A stretch of 64,000 bases of DNA, taken from Enterobacter kobei (GTDB taxonomy: Bacteria > Pseudomonadota > Gammaproteobacteria > Enterobacterales > Enterobacteriaceae). Location: contig NZ_AP024590.1 of NCBI RefSeq assembly GCF_018323985.1, positions 1,240,001-1,304,000 of the forward strand, written 5' to 3'. Under the pieces are notes generated by a model that did not search any database, had not been told where the DNA came from, and was given only the letters and a program-made list of their open reading frames with translations. Shown one piece after another: positions 50,084 to 58,723 of this stretch. The translations under genes and the position numbers were made by a program. Every line of letters begins with the position of its first letter. The first letter of the stretch is position 1.

Positions 50084-51460
50084 TCAGGCCTCAGGTTTAC
50101 GTTTGCGGGGTTTCTTCACCGGCGTCACCGCTGTCACCTGGCTTGCCACCCAGCCATCTTCCAGACGGGTGGTCAGCGTATCGCCCGCTTTAACCTGCTT
50201 CGCTTTTTTCAGCACGTTGCCGTCGGCGGAGGTGGTCACGCTGTAGCCGCGCGCCAGGGTGGCGAGGGGACTGACGGCTTCCAGATGGGTGATCGCGCCG
50301 CCGAAACGCTCGCGTGTACTGCTCAGGCGATCGCGCATACTTTGTGCCAGACGATATTCCAGCTGCTGTACGCGGGACTGGGCGCGATGAATGCGCGGCT
50401 GCGGATTCTGCTGGTTCAGGCGCTGAAGAATGCGCTGCTGGCGCTGAGTGGTACGCTTGAGTTGATTTTCCAGAGCGGTGGCCATGCGCTGACGCAGACG
50501 CTCCAGCACTGTTTGCTGACGCGCCAGCCGTAGCTGCGGGTGTTGCTGTTGCAGACGATGATAAAGCTGCGTAAAACGCCGGTTGCGCGTCGCCAGATAG
50601 TAATCCATCGCCATTTCCAGCCGCTGCTGACCGATCTGCAACTGGCGCAACAGCTCCTGCTGATTACGGCTGACCATTTCCGCCGCGGCAGAGGGGGTGG
50701 GCGCGCGCAGATCGGCAACGAAATCGGCGATGGTTACGTCCGTTTCATGTCCCACGGCGCTGACCACCGGAATGGCGCTGGCAAAGATCGCCCGCGCGAC
50801 ACGCTCGTCGTTAAAGCTCCACAGATCTTCCAGCGAGCCGCCACCACGTCCGACGATTAATACGTCGCACTCCTGACGGCGGTTAGCCTGTTCAATGGCG
50901 CGGACAATTTGCCCCGGCGCATCGTCGCCCTGTACCGCCGTCGGGTAAATCACCACCGGTAAAGAGGGATCGCGGCGCTTAAGCACGTGCAGAATATCGT
51001 GCAGGGCGGCACCGGTTTTCGAGGTGATGACGCCCACACAGTGCGCAGGGGAGGGGAGCGGCTGCTTGAACTGGCTGTCGAACAGCCCTTCCGCCTGCAA
51101 TCGCGCTTTTAGCTGTTCATATTTTTGTTGCAGCAAGCCTTCACCCGCCGGCTGCATGCTCTCAACAATGATCTGATAATCGCCGCGCGGTTCGTAGAGA
51201 GTTACGCTGGCGCGCACCAGGACCTGCTGACCATGCTGCGGGCGAAAGGTCACCCGGCGGTTACTGTTGCGGAACATGGCGCAACGCATCTGCGCGGTGT
51301 CATCTTTGAGGGTGAAGTACCAGTGCCCGGACGCGGGCTGCGTGAAGTTGGAAATCTCACCGCTGATCCACACCTGGCCCAGCTCTTTTTCAAGCAGCAT
51401 GCGCACCGTCTGATTCAGGCGGCTGACGGTATAAATTGCAGGGGATTGATTCATTGACAT
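50084..51460 (-). CDS. xseA: Exodeoxyribonuclease VII large subunit
   Basis: This 458-residue large subunit of exonuclease VII degrades single-stranded DNA from both ends. An N-terminal OB-fold (QVWISGEISNFTQPASGHWYF) precedes the catalytic domain with GVITSKTGAALHDILHVL near residue 142 and VLIVGRGGGSLEDLWSFND near 195. A long coiled-coil rich in Q, R and L follows from about 265 to 390. The length fits E. coli XseA (456). It is divergent from guaB. The start could be ATG 51460 or the internal ATG two codons later. Confidence 0.96.
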   Translation of the reverse strand: MSMNQSPAIYTVSRLNQTVRMLLEKELGQVWISGEISNFTQPASGHWYFTLKDDTAQMRCAMFRNSNRRVTFRPQHGQQVLVRASVTLYEPRGDYQIIVESMQPAGEGLLQQKYEQLKARLQAEGLFDSQFKQPLPSPAHCVGVITSKTGAALHDILHVLKRRDPSLPVVIYPTAVQGDDAPGQIVRAIEQANRRQECDVLIVGRGGGSLEDLWSFNDERVARAIFASAIPVVSAVGHETDVTIADFVADLRAPTPSAAAEMVSRNQQELLRQLQIGQQRLEMAMDYYLATRNRRFTQLYHRLQQQHPQLRLARQQTVLERLRQRMATALENQLKRTTQRQQRILQRLNQQNPQPRIHRAQSRVQQLEYRLAQSMRDRLSSTRERFGGAITHLEAVSPLATLARGYSVTTSADGNVLKKAKQVKAGDTLTTRLEDGWVASQVTAVTPVKKPRKRKPEA

Positions 51461-51552
51461 GTGAGCTGGATCAAATTCTAAATCAGCAGGTTATTCAGTC
51501 GATAGTAACCCGATGAGAGGCGAACGCAACTATTTTTCTGAAAAAAGTGTGG

Positions 51553-51568
51553 ATGCAACCGATTACGC
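51553..51568 (+). promoter_or_regulatory. PurR operator of guaBA
   Basis: ATGCAACCGATTACGC is a close match to the purine repressor box ANGCAANCGNTTNCNT. It ends four bases before the -10 element and covers the -35 region, so bound PurR would block the promoter. The same site is known at E. coli guaBA. Confidence 0.8.
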
Positions 51569-51572
51569 TCTG

Positions 51573-51578
51573 TATAAT
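51573..51578 (+). promoter_or_regulatory. -10 box of the guaB promoter
   Basis: A perfect TATAAT lies 40 bases before the guaB start codon, with GC-rich CCACGG downstream like the discriminator of stringently controlled promoters and an A/T-rich stretch upstream (51531-51548) that may serve as an UP element. Confidence 0.8.
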
Positions 51579-51618
51579 GCCACGGCAATATTTAACCACC
51601 CGGTCAGAGATATTGCCC

Positions 51619-53085
51619 ATGCTACGTATCGCTAAAGAAGCCCTGACGTTTGACGACGTCCTCCTTGTTCCCGCTCATTCTACCGTTCTGCCGAATACCG
51701 CCGATCTCAGCACCCAGCTGACGAAATCCATTCGTCTGAATATTCCAATGCTCTCCGCAGCCATGGACACCGTGACGGAAGCGCGTCTGGCGATTGCACT
51801 GGCACAGGAAGGTGGCATCGGCTTTATTCACAAAAACATGTCTATCGAGCGTCAGGCTGAAGAAGTCCGCCGCGTCAAAAAACATGAATCCGGCGTGGTA
51901 ACCGATCCACAGACCGTACTGCCTACCACCACGCTGCGCGAAGTGAAAGCACTCACCGAACGTAACGGTTTCGCAGGCTACCCGGTTGTCACCGCTGACA
52001 ACGAACTGGTCGGTATTATTACCGGTCGCGACGTGCGTTTTGTCACCGATTTAAGCCAGCCGGTCAGCGTGTACATGACGCCGAAAGAGCGTCTGGTTAC
52101 CGTACGTGAAGGCGAAGCACGCGAAGCCGTGTTTGCCAAAATGCACGAAAAACGCGTGGAAAAAGCGCTGGTGGTGGATGCGAATTTCCATCTGCTCGGC
52201 ATGATCACCGTAAAAGACTTCCAGAAAGCCGAACGTAAACCGCAGGCCTGTAAAGATGAGCATGGCCGCCTGCGCGTAGGCGCGGCTGTGGGTGCTGGTG
52301 CCGGTAACGAAGAGCGCGTGGATACGCTGGTCGCTGCGGGTGTTGACGTCCTGCTGATCGACTCCTCCCACGGTCACTCTGAAGGCGTGCTGCAACGCAT
52401 TCGTGAAACCCGTGCTAAATACCCGGATCTGCAAATCATCGGCGGTAACGTCGCGACCGGCGCAGGCGCTCGTGCGCTGGCTGAAGCTGGCGTAAGCGCG
52501 GTGAAAGTGGGTATCGGCCCTGGCTCTATCTGCACCACCCGTATCGTGACCGGTGTCGGCGTACCGCAGATCACCGCCGTGTCTGACGCGGTGGAAGCGC
52601 TGGAAGGCACCGGTATTCCGGTTATTGCTGATGGCGGCATCCGTTTCTCCGGCGACATCGCCAAAGCGATCGCCGCTGGCGCAAGCGCGGTGATGGTCGG
52701 CTCTATGCTGGCGGGCACGGAAGAATCGCCGGGCGAAATCGAACTGTTCCAGGGGCGTTCATACAAATCTTATCGCGGTATGGGCTCACTGGGCGCGATG
52801 TCCAAAGGCTCTTCTGACCGTTACTTCCAGACCGATAACGCCGCTGACAAACTGGTGCCGGAAGGTATCGAAGGCCGCGTGGCTTATAAAGGCTACCTGA
52901 AAGAGATCATCCACCAGCAGATGGGCGGCCTGCGCTCCTGTATGGGTCTGACCGGCTGTGCTACCATCGACGAACTGCGTACCAAAGCGGAATTCGTACG
53001 CATCAGCGGTGCAGGCATTCAGGAAAGTCACGTTCACGATGTGACCATTACCAAAGAGTCGCCGAACTACCGTATGGGCTCCTGA
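51619..53085 (+). CDS. guaB: Inosine-5'-monophosphate dehydrogenase
   Basis: This 488-residue enzyme oxidises IMP to XMP with NAD+, the committed step to guanine nucleotides. The catalytic cysteine is in GPGSICTTRIVTGVG near residue 305. Two CBS domains are inserted near 93-200 (VTDPQTVLPTTT through RVEKALVVD). The C-terminal flap with GMGSLGAMSKGSSDRYFQ is present. Length equals that of E. coli GuaB. ATG 51619 gives the usual start MLRIAKEALTFDD; earlier in-frame codons overlap the promoter. It is followed by guaA. Confidence 0.98.
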   Translation: MLRIAKEALTFDDVLLVPAHSTVLPNTADLSTQLTKSIRLNIPMLSAAMDTVTEARLAIALAQEGGIGFIHKNMSIERQAEEVRRVKKHESGVVTDPQTVLPTTTLREVKALTERNGFAGYPVVTADNELVGIITGRDVRFVTDLSQPVSVYMTPKERLVTVREGEAREAVFAKMHEKRVEKALVVDANFHLLGMITVKDFQKAERKPQACKDEHGRLRVGAAVGAGAGNEERVDTLVAAGVDVLLIDSSHGHSEGVLQRIRETRAKYPDLQIIGGNVATGAGARALAEAGVSAVKVGIGPGSICTTRIVTGVGVPQITAVSDAVEALEGTGIPVIADGGIRFSGDIAKAIAAGASAVMVGSMLAGTEESPGEIELFQGRSYKSYRGMGSLGAMSKGSSDRYFQTDNAADKLVPEGIEGRVAYKGYLKEIIHQQMGGLRSCMGLTGCATIDELRTKAEFVRISGAGIQESHVHDVTITKESPNYRMGS

Positions 53086-53094
53086 TCGTTTCCA

Positions 53095-53121
53095 CGCCCG
53101 GCTTAATGCCGGGCGATTTTG
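53095..53121 (+). other. guaB-guaA intercistronic hairpin
   Basis: CGCCCGGC and GCCGGGCG form an 8-bp GC-rich stem with a short loop, followed by ATTTTG. It lies between guaB and guaA and could attenuate transcription into guaA or protect the guaB message. Confidence 0.55.
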
Positions 53122-53147
53122 TTTCACTTGCCTCGGAATTAGCGTCA

Positions 53148-54725
53148 ATGACGGAAAATATTCATAAGCATCGCATTCTTATCCTCGATTTTGGTTCGCA
53201 ATACACTCAGCTGGTGGCCCGTCGCGTACGTGAACTGGGCGTTTACTGCGAACTCTGGGCATGGGATGTCACGGAAGCACAAATCCGTGAGTTCAAGCCA
53301 AGCGGCATTATTCTTTCCGGCGGCCCGGAAAGCACCACCGAACATAACAGCCCACGCGCCCCGCAATATGTGTTTGAGGCCGGCGTACCGGTACTCGGCG
53401 TGTGCTACGGCATGCAGACCATGGCCATGCAGCTCGGCGGCCACGTTGAAGGTTCGAACGAACGCGAATTCGGCTATGCCCAGGTTGAAGTCAAAACCGC
53501 CAGCGCGCTGGTGCGTGGCATTGAAGACGCCCTGAGCGCAGACGGCAATCCGCTGCTCGACGTGTGGATGAGCCACGGCGACAAAGTCACCGCTATCCCG
53601 GAAGATTTTGTCACCGTAGCCAGCACCGAGACCTGCCCGTTTGCCATTATGGCGAATGAAGAAAAACGCTTCTACGGCGTACAGTTCCACCCGGAAGTGA
53701 CGCATACCCGTCAGGGGCAGCGTCTGCTGGAGCGTTTTGTACGCGACATCTGCGAGTGTGAAGCCCTGTGGACGCCAGCCAAAATTATCGAAGACGCCAT
53801 CGTGCGCCTGCGTGAGCAGATCGGTAATGACAAGGTGATCCTCGGCCTGTCCGGCGGCGTGGACTCCTCTGTCACCGCGATGCTACTGCACCGCGCCATT
53901 GGCGATCGTCTGACCTGCGTATTCGTGGACAACGGCCTGCTGCGTCTTAACGAAGCCCAGCAGGTGATGGATATGTTTGGCGATCACTTCGGTCTGAACA
54001 TTATTCACGTTGAAGGCGAAGCACGCTTCCTGGATGCCCTGGCGGGCGAGAACGATCCGGAAGCGAAGCGTAAGATCATTGGCCGCGTCTTTGTGGAAGT
54101 GTTTGACGAAGAAGCGCTGAAGCTGGAAGACGTGAAGTGGCTGGCGCAGGGGACCATCTACCCGGACGTTATCGAATCTGCGGCCTCTGCAACCGGTAAA
54201 GCACACGTAATTAAATCGCACCACAACGTGGGCGGCCTGCCGAAAGAGATGAAGATGGGCCTCGTTGAACCGCTGCGTGAGCTGTTCAAAGACGAAGTGC
54301 GTAAAATCGGTCTGGAGCTGGGCCTGCCGTACGACATGCTGTACCGTCACCCGTTCCCGGGGCCGGGCCTGGGTGTGCGCGTACTGGGCGAAGTGAAGAA
54401 AGAGTATTGCGATCTGCTGCGTCGCGCAGACGCTATCTTCATTGAAGAGCTGCACAAAGCCGATCTGTACAACAAAGTAAGCCAGGCTTTCACCGTGTTC
54501 CTGCCGGTTCGCTCGGTTGGCGTGATGGGCGATGGCCGTAAGTACGACTGGGTCGTTTCACTGCGCGCAGTGGAAACCATCGACTTTATGACCGCGCACT
54601 GGGCACACCTGCCGTATGATTTCCTGGGCCGTGTATCTAACCGCATCATCAATGAAGTAAATGGCATTTCCCGCGTGGTGTATGACATTAGCGGCAAGCC
54701 GCCAGCGACGATTGAATGGGAATAA
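53148..54725 (+). CDS. guaA: GMP synthase (glutamine-hydrolysing)
   Basis: This 525-residue two-domain enzyme converts XMP to GMP. The class I glutamine amidotransferase domain has the nucleophilic cysteine in GVCYGMQTMA near residue 86 and the partner histidine in FHPEVTHT near 181. The ATP pyrophosphatase domain has the P-loop SGGVDSSVTA near 235, and the C-terminal dimerisation domain ends PPATIEWE. ATG 53148 matches the E. coli start MTENIHKHRILILDFGSQ. The 3' end of guaA is a known integration hotspot for genomic islands; the genes that follow here are accessory. Confidence 0.98.
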   Translation: MTENIHKHRILILDFGSQYTQLVARRVRELGVYCELWAWDVTEAQIREFKPSGIILSGGPESTTEHNSPRAPQYVFEAGVPVLGVCYGMQTMAMQLGGHVEGSNEREFGYAQVEVKTASALVRGIEDALSADGNPLLDVWMSHGDKVTAIPEDFVTVASTETCPFAIMANEEKRFYGVQFHPEVTHTRQGQRLLERFVRDICECEALWTPAKIIEDAIVRLREQIGNDKVILGLSGGVDSSVTAMLLHRAIGDRLTCVFVDNGLLRLNEAQQVMDMFGDHFGLNIIHVEGEARFLDALAGENDPEAKRKIIGRVFVEVFDEEALKLEDVKWLAQGTIYPDVIESAASATGKAHVIKSHHNVGGLPKEMKMGLVEPLRELFKDEVRKIGLELGLPYDMLYRHPFPGPGLGVRVLGEVKKEYCDLLRRADAIFIEELHKADLYNKVSQAFTVFLPVRSVGVMGDGRKYDWVVSLRAVETIDFMTAHWAHLPYDFLGRVSNRIINEVNGISRVVYDISGKPPATIEWE

Positions 54726-54756
54726 GACTAGCCTGACTCCGACAGGTATTCCCGCT

Positions 54757-54786
54757 AAAAAGCCCGCATAATTGCGGGTTTTTTTA
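54757..54786 (+). terminator. Terminator after guaA
   Basis: CCCGCA (54763-54768) pairs with TGCGGG (54773-54778), extended by an A5 run upstream and a T7 run downstream. It lies 32 bases after the guaA stop codon. Confidence 0.85.
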
Positions 54787-55045
54787 TGTCTGTTATTTCC
54801 TGCTTAAGCATACTTATCCTGTATTTTCCTCACGGGTAACTCAATTATGTTATTTCACACTCCCATTAAGATAATGCTCAAACGTGAGCCAGTTCGCAAA
54901 AAGATAACCATAAAAGGCTTTTGTATCGATGATCACAGAAATTAAAAAACATAATTAATTAGCTCAAAAACGTAATGGATCATGCCGGGTCACCTGTGTC
55001 AGAAAGTGTTCCACCTTCACAAAAGATACCGGAGATCTGATTAGA
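54787..55045 (+). promoter_or_regulatory. AT-rich leader of the xylosidase operon with CRP-like site
   Basis: This gene-free stretch of about 260 bases is much richer in A and T than the guaA side. TGTAT-N6-TCACA at 54922-54937 matches the CRP consensus in its right half and three of five bases in the left half. No regulator gene is next to it. No other structure was convincing. Confidence 0.45.
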
Positions 55046-56500
55046 ATGAGTAAAAACATAAAGCAAAGCCGGCATGATGAATATCACATATTAACCCGCG
55101 GGGAGCGTATTGGTTATGGCATGGGCGACTTTGCGCAAAACCTGGTATTCGGAACAATAGGCGGCTTTCTGGCACTTCACATGCTGACGGTAAATACCAT
55201 CAGTACCGCAACCGCAGGTTTTATCTTTCTTTTTGTGCGTATCATTAATGTGTTCTGGGACCCAATGGTAGGCACCTATGTTGACAAAAGAAGTTCGCCC
55301 GCGGGGAAATATCGCCCCTGGCTTATAAGAGCTGGGGTGCCGCTGGTTATTCTTTCTGCCTTACTTTTCGCTCCGATTCCTGGTATCAGAGGTTCAGTTC
55401 CTTTTGCGTTTATCGTTTATCTGGCGCTGGATTTAGTTTATTCCGTAGTGAATATTCCTTACGGTTCTCTTAATGCCTCCCTGACACGCGATCCGGAGTC
55501 TATTGATAAGCTTACCAGTACGCGAATGATGCTGGCGAACAGTGCCAATCTTCTGGTGTATACCTTATTCCCGATGTTTGTACAGATGGCTTCGCCAAAA
55601 GACCGTAGCCTCAAGGATACGGGTTTTTTTGGCCTTGAACTTAATATGGGCAACTATACCGATCCCTCAGCGAACTACGCCTGGTTTGGTGTGTATTCGG
55701 TTTACATGGTATTAGGTGCGATTGCACTTTTCATCTGTTATAAATTCACAAAAGAACGTGTTGTAGCCACCGCAGAACAAACTGCCAATGTAAAAACAAC
55801 CGACCTGTTCCTTGAGCTCAAAAATAATCGGCCGCTGGTGATCCTCGGTCTGTTTTTCATGCTGGCGTTTACCTTCATGTTTTTCATGAATACTGTTAAT
55901 GGCTTTTTTAATCAGTACGTGGTCGGGCATTCCGAATGGATGGGCGCAATCGGATTAGTGGCTTCAATTCCGGGGATTATCTTCCCGATTTTCTGGCCAA
56001 GACTGAAGAAAATTTTTGGTAAAAAAGGCTTCTTCCATCTCTTTCTCGGCATGTTCATCGTCGGGGAGTTATTGACTTACGTGTGGTCGCGCGAGGGGAT
56101 GCACGATGCGCTTTGGCTCGCCTATATTGCGACATTCATTAAACAGTGGGGCTTAACATCAGCGACCGGTTTCATGTGGGCGCTGGTTCCTGAAGTGATT
56201 GCTTATGGCGAGTTAAAATCAGGGAAGCGAAACGCCGCCATCATTAACGCTATTATGGGGCTGTTTTTCAAAATTGGTTTTACTATTGGCGGGGCGATCC
56301 CCCTCTGGTTACTGGCCGCGTATGGCTTTAGCGAAACCGGTGCCCACCAAAGTGCAAATGCTGTCGACGGGATAATTATTACCGCAGTCTGGATCCCCAT
56401 TGTTCTGGCGGCAATTTCAATGATTGTCATGCAAATCTATCCAATCTCAGACAAACATGTCACTGACATTAATCGTCAGCTTGACGAGATACGCGTCTAG
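55046..56500 (+). CDS. GPH-family sugar:cation symporter (xyloside transporter XynT/YagG type)
   Basis: This 484-residue inner-membrane transporter has about twelve hydrophobic segments. It belongs to the glycoside-pentoside-hexuronide symporter family. The family patterns GYGMGDFAQNLVFG near residue 24, FWDPMVGTYVDKRSSPAGKYRPWL near 67 and VPEVIAYGELKSGKRNAAI near 385 are all seen. Its partner gene is a GH43 beta-xylosidase, so the likely cargo is a xylo-oligosaccharide such as xylobiose. GGAG lies 11 bases upstream of the ATG. Base composition is lower in GC than in the guaBA genes, suggesting acquisition. Confidence 0.9.
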   Translation: MSKNIKQSRHDEYHILTRGERIGYGMGDFAQNLVFGTIGGFLALHMLTVNTISTATAGFIFLFVRIINVFWDPMVGTYVDKRSSPAGKYRPWLIRAGVPLVILSALLFAPIPGIRGSVPFAFIVYLALDLVYSVVNIPYGSLNASLTRDPESIDKLTSTRMMLANSANLLVYTLFPMFVQMASPKDRSLKDTGFFGLELNMGNYTDPSANYAWFGVYSVYMVLGAIALFICYKFTKERVVATAEQTANVKTTDLFLELKNNRPLVILGLFFMLAFTFMFFMNTVNGFFNQYVVGHSEWMGAIGLVASIPGIIFPIFWPRLKKIFGKKGFFHLFLGMFIVGELLTYVWSREGMHDALWLAYIATFIKQWGLTSATGFMWALVPEVIAYGELKSGKRNAAIINAIMGLFFKIGFTIGGAIPLWLLAAYGFSETGAHQSANAVDGIIITAVWIPIVLAAISMIVMQIYPISDKHVTDINRQLDEIRV

Positions 56501-56555
56501 TCTGAAACAGTGAAAAAGAATGCTGACAATGAACATTTAAGAAAGGTGTAGCGAT

Positions 56556-58235
56556 ATGTCTCTTATTCAAAACCCTATACTGCCTGGCTTTAATGCAGAC
56601 CCGAGTATTATCCGTGTAGAGGATACCTATTACATCGCAAACTCTACCTTTGAGTGGTTCCCGGGGGTTCGCTTACATGAATCAAAAGACCTGGCTCACT
56701 GGGATCTGCTTCCCAGTCCGTTATCAACCACCACGCTTTTAGATATGAAAGGTAATCCCTCATCGGGGGGGATTTGGGCACCGGCGCTCTCCCATGCTGA
56801 TGGCAAATTCTGGTTAGTGTATACGGATGTGAAAGTGACCGAAGGCGCTTTCAAAGACATGACCAATTATCTGACCACCGCAACAGATATCCGTGGTCCC
56901 TGGTCCGATCCCATTAAACTTAATGGCGTCGGTTTTGATGCTTCACTTTTTCATGATGACGATGGGCGTAAATACCTGGTTCAACAAACCTGGGATCACC
57001 GGGAATATCATCATCCTTTTAATGGTATCACGCTGACGGAGCTGGATACCCGGACGCTAAAATTAAAGCCTGAGACGGCGCGAACGATTTATCGGGGCAC
57101 GGCAGTAGCGCTTGTTGAGGGGCCGCATCTCTACAAACTGAACGGCTATTATTATCTTTTTGCCGCCCAGGGAGGCACGGTGTTTACCCATCAGGAGGTA
57201 GTCGCTCGTTCAAAAACCTTAGCGGCGGACAGTTTTGAAACCGCGCCAGGAGAAGTATTTTTAACGAATGTCGATACGCCGGACAGTTACATTCAGAAGC
57301 AGGGGCATGGCTCTTTAGTCTCGACCCCCAACGGTGAATGGTATTACGCCTCGCTCTGCGCGCGTCCGTGGAACCGTCCGGGGGAATCCGTTTATGATCC
57401 TCGTGGCTGGTCAACCCTTGGCAGAGAAACATCTATTCAGAAAGTATACTGGGACCAGGATGGCTGGCCACGTATCGACGGAGGTCATGGCGGCAAAACC
57501 TTTGTCGAAGGCCCTACACAGACGGTTAATATCGAAAGGGCAAAAGATCATAGCCAGAACGATGATTTTACAGGCACGGCGCTTGATCTTAACTGGAATA
57601 CGCTCCGTGTGCCCTTTACCGAAAAAATGGGAACCACAGGTGATGGAAAGCTGACGTTAATCGGGCAGGGCTCGTTAGCAAATACCCATGACCTGTCACT
57701 GATTGCCCGCCGCTGGCAGGCCTTTTATTTTGATGCACAAGTTAAAGTGAAATTTGACCCTGCTAATTATCAGCAAATGGCCGGGTTAACCAACTATTAC
57801 AACGATCGCCACTGGAGTTTTGTTTTCATCACCTGGAATGAAATTAACGGTGCCGTTATCGAAGTGGGTGAGAATAACCGAGGTACCTATACCTCTCATT
57901 TGAAAGATGAAGCGATTAAGATCCCTGAAAATACGCCTTACGTCTGGTTTCGCACCAAGGTTCGCAAGGAAACCTACACCTATGAATATAGCTTCGATGG
58001 GGTAACCTTCACTGAAATTCCCGTTACCTTTGATTCCGCTATTCTCTCGGACGACTATGTGCTGCAAAGTTATGGTGGGTTCTTTACCGGGGCATTCGTG
58101 GGACTGGCGGTCGTGGACTACTCGGGTTACGACGCCCGTGCCGAGTTTTATCATTTCAGTTATCAGGAGCATGGGGACGCGTTAACTGAAAACGGCACCT
58201 ACAGCTGGCAGGCGTCTGAATCACGTTTTCGTTAA
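56556..58235 (+). CDS. Beta-xylosidase, GH43 family
   Basis: This 559-residue cytoplasmic glycosidase, without signal peptide, would hydrolyse imported xylo-oligosaccharides to xylose. The five-bladed propeller begins NPILPGFNADPSIIRVEDTYY, with Asp14 as probable general base; GVGFDASLFHDDDGRKYLV near 125 holds the pKa-tuning aspartate; ALVEGPHLYKLNGYYYLF near 187 carries the probable general acid glutamate. A C-terminal beta-sandwich domain (from about 325, YNDRHWSFVFITWNE) is usual in GH43 subfamily 11. Some members also have arabinofuranosidase activity. It follows the transporter by 55 bases and ends in a strong terminator. Confidence 0.92.
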   Translation: MSLIQNPILPGFNADPSIIRVEDTYYIANSTFEWFPGVRLHESKDLAHWDLLPSPLSTTTLLDMKGNPSSGGIWAPALSHADGKFWLVYTDVKVTEGAFKDMTNYLTTATDIRGPWSDPIKLNGVGFDASLFHDDDGRKYLVQQTWDHREYHHPFNGITLTELDTRTLKLKPETARTIYRGTAVALVEGPHLYKLNGYYYLFAAQGGTVFTHQEVVARSKTLAADSFETAPGEVFLTNVDTPDSYIQKQGHGSLVSTPNGEWYYASLCARPWNRPGESVYDPRGWSTLGRETSIQKVYWDQDGWPRIDGGHGGKTFVEGPTQTVNIERAKDHSQNDDFTGTALDLNWNTLRVPFTEKMGTTGDGKLTLIGQGSLANTHDLSLIARRWQAFYFDAQVKVKFDPANYQQMAGLTNYYNDRHWSFVFITWNEINGAVIEVGENNRGTYTSHLKDEAIKIPENTPYVWFRTKVRKETYTYEYSFDGVTFTEIPVTFDSAILSDDYVLQSYGGFFTGAFVGLAVVDYSGYDARAEFYHFSYQEHGDALTENGTYSWQASESRFR

Positions 58236-58267
58236 GCTGATAAGTATGAATGCTGCTGATTAACTAT

Positions 58268-58294
58268 AAAGCCCGCGATAACGCGGGCTTTTTT
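58268..58294 (+). terminator. Bidirectional terminator between xylosidase and pgaD
   Basis: AAAGCCCGCG (58268-58277) pairs with CGCGGGCTTT (58282-58291) with an ATAA loop, followed by further T residues. The symmetrical A and T tracts could end both the plus-strand xylosidase transcript and the minus-strand pga operon. Confidence 0.9.
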
Positions 58295-58326
58295 AACGTC
58301 AGAGCGGTAACAGGTACCCGGCGCTG

Positions 58327-58722
58327 TCACAAACGCGTGACTTTTTCGATCTCGCCGTGATCGTTATGCGTCACAATAATGCGCTGCGCTTTCTGCATCT
58401 CCATGTACATATCAGGATCAACGCCCAGGCTCGCCATCAGATTAGGCAGCCCTATGGTCTGCGCATTTTTGCGTTTCTCATGCCGGAAACGGATACGATT
58501 ATAAACTGCCCAGATAATCAGGCCCAGGGCGTTCAGACAGGAGAAATAAAAGTAAACCTTCAGTCGGTGGATCACATTCTCACCGAGTACGTCAGGATTA
58601 AAGAATTTCATCAGGCTTAACGCTAATAAACTGATAAACAGCATCCAGACAATACAGGTAAGGAAAACGTCAAGGCCATAACGTAATGGTCGCGTTTCTG
58701 TGCAAATGATTTGATTTTCCAT
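58327..58722 (-). CDS. pgaD: PgaD, PNAG polymerase accessory subunit
   Basis: This 131-residue inner-membrane protein has two hydrophobic helices (near 18-38 and 58-78) and a basic, hydrophilic C-terminus. It partners PgaC in c-di-GMP dependent polymerisation of poly-beta-1,6-N-acetylglucosamine. The N-terminus ENQIICTETRPLRYGLDVFLT resembles enteric PgaD. ATG 58722 was chosen because it has GAGG 5-6 bases upstream and lies one base after the pgaC stop codon. It is the last gene of the operon. Confidence 0.9.
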   Translation of the reverse strand: MENQIICTETRPLRYGLDVFLTCIVWMLFISLLALSLMKFFNPDVLGENVIHRLKVYFYFSCLNALGLIIWAVYNRIRFRHEKRKNAQTIGLPNLMASLGVDPDMYMEMQKAQRIIVTHNDHGEIEKVTRL

Positions 58723-58723
58723 A

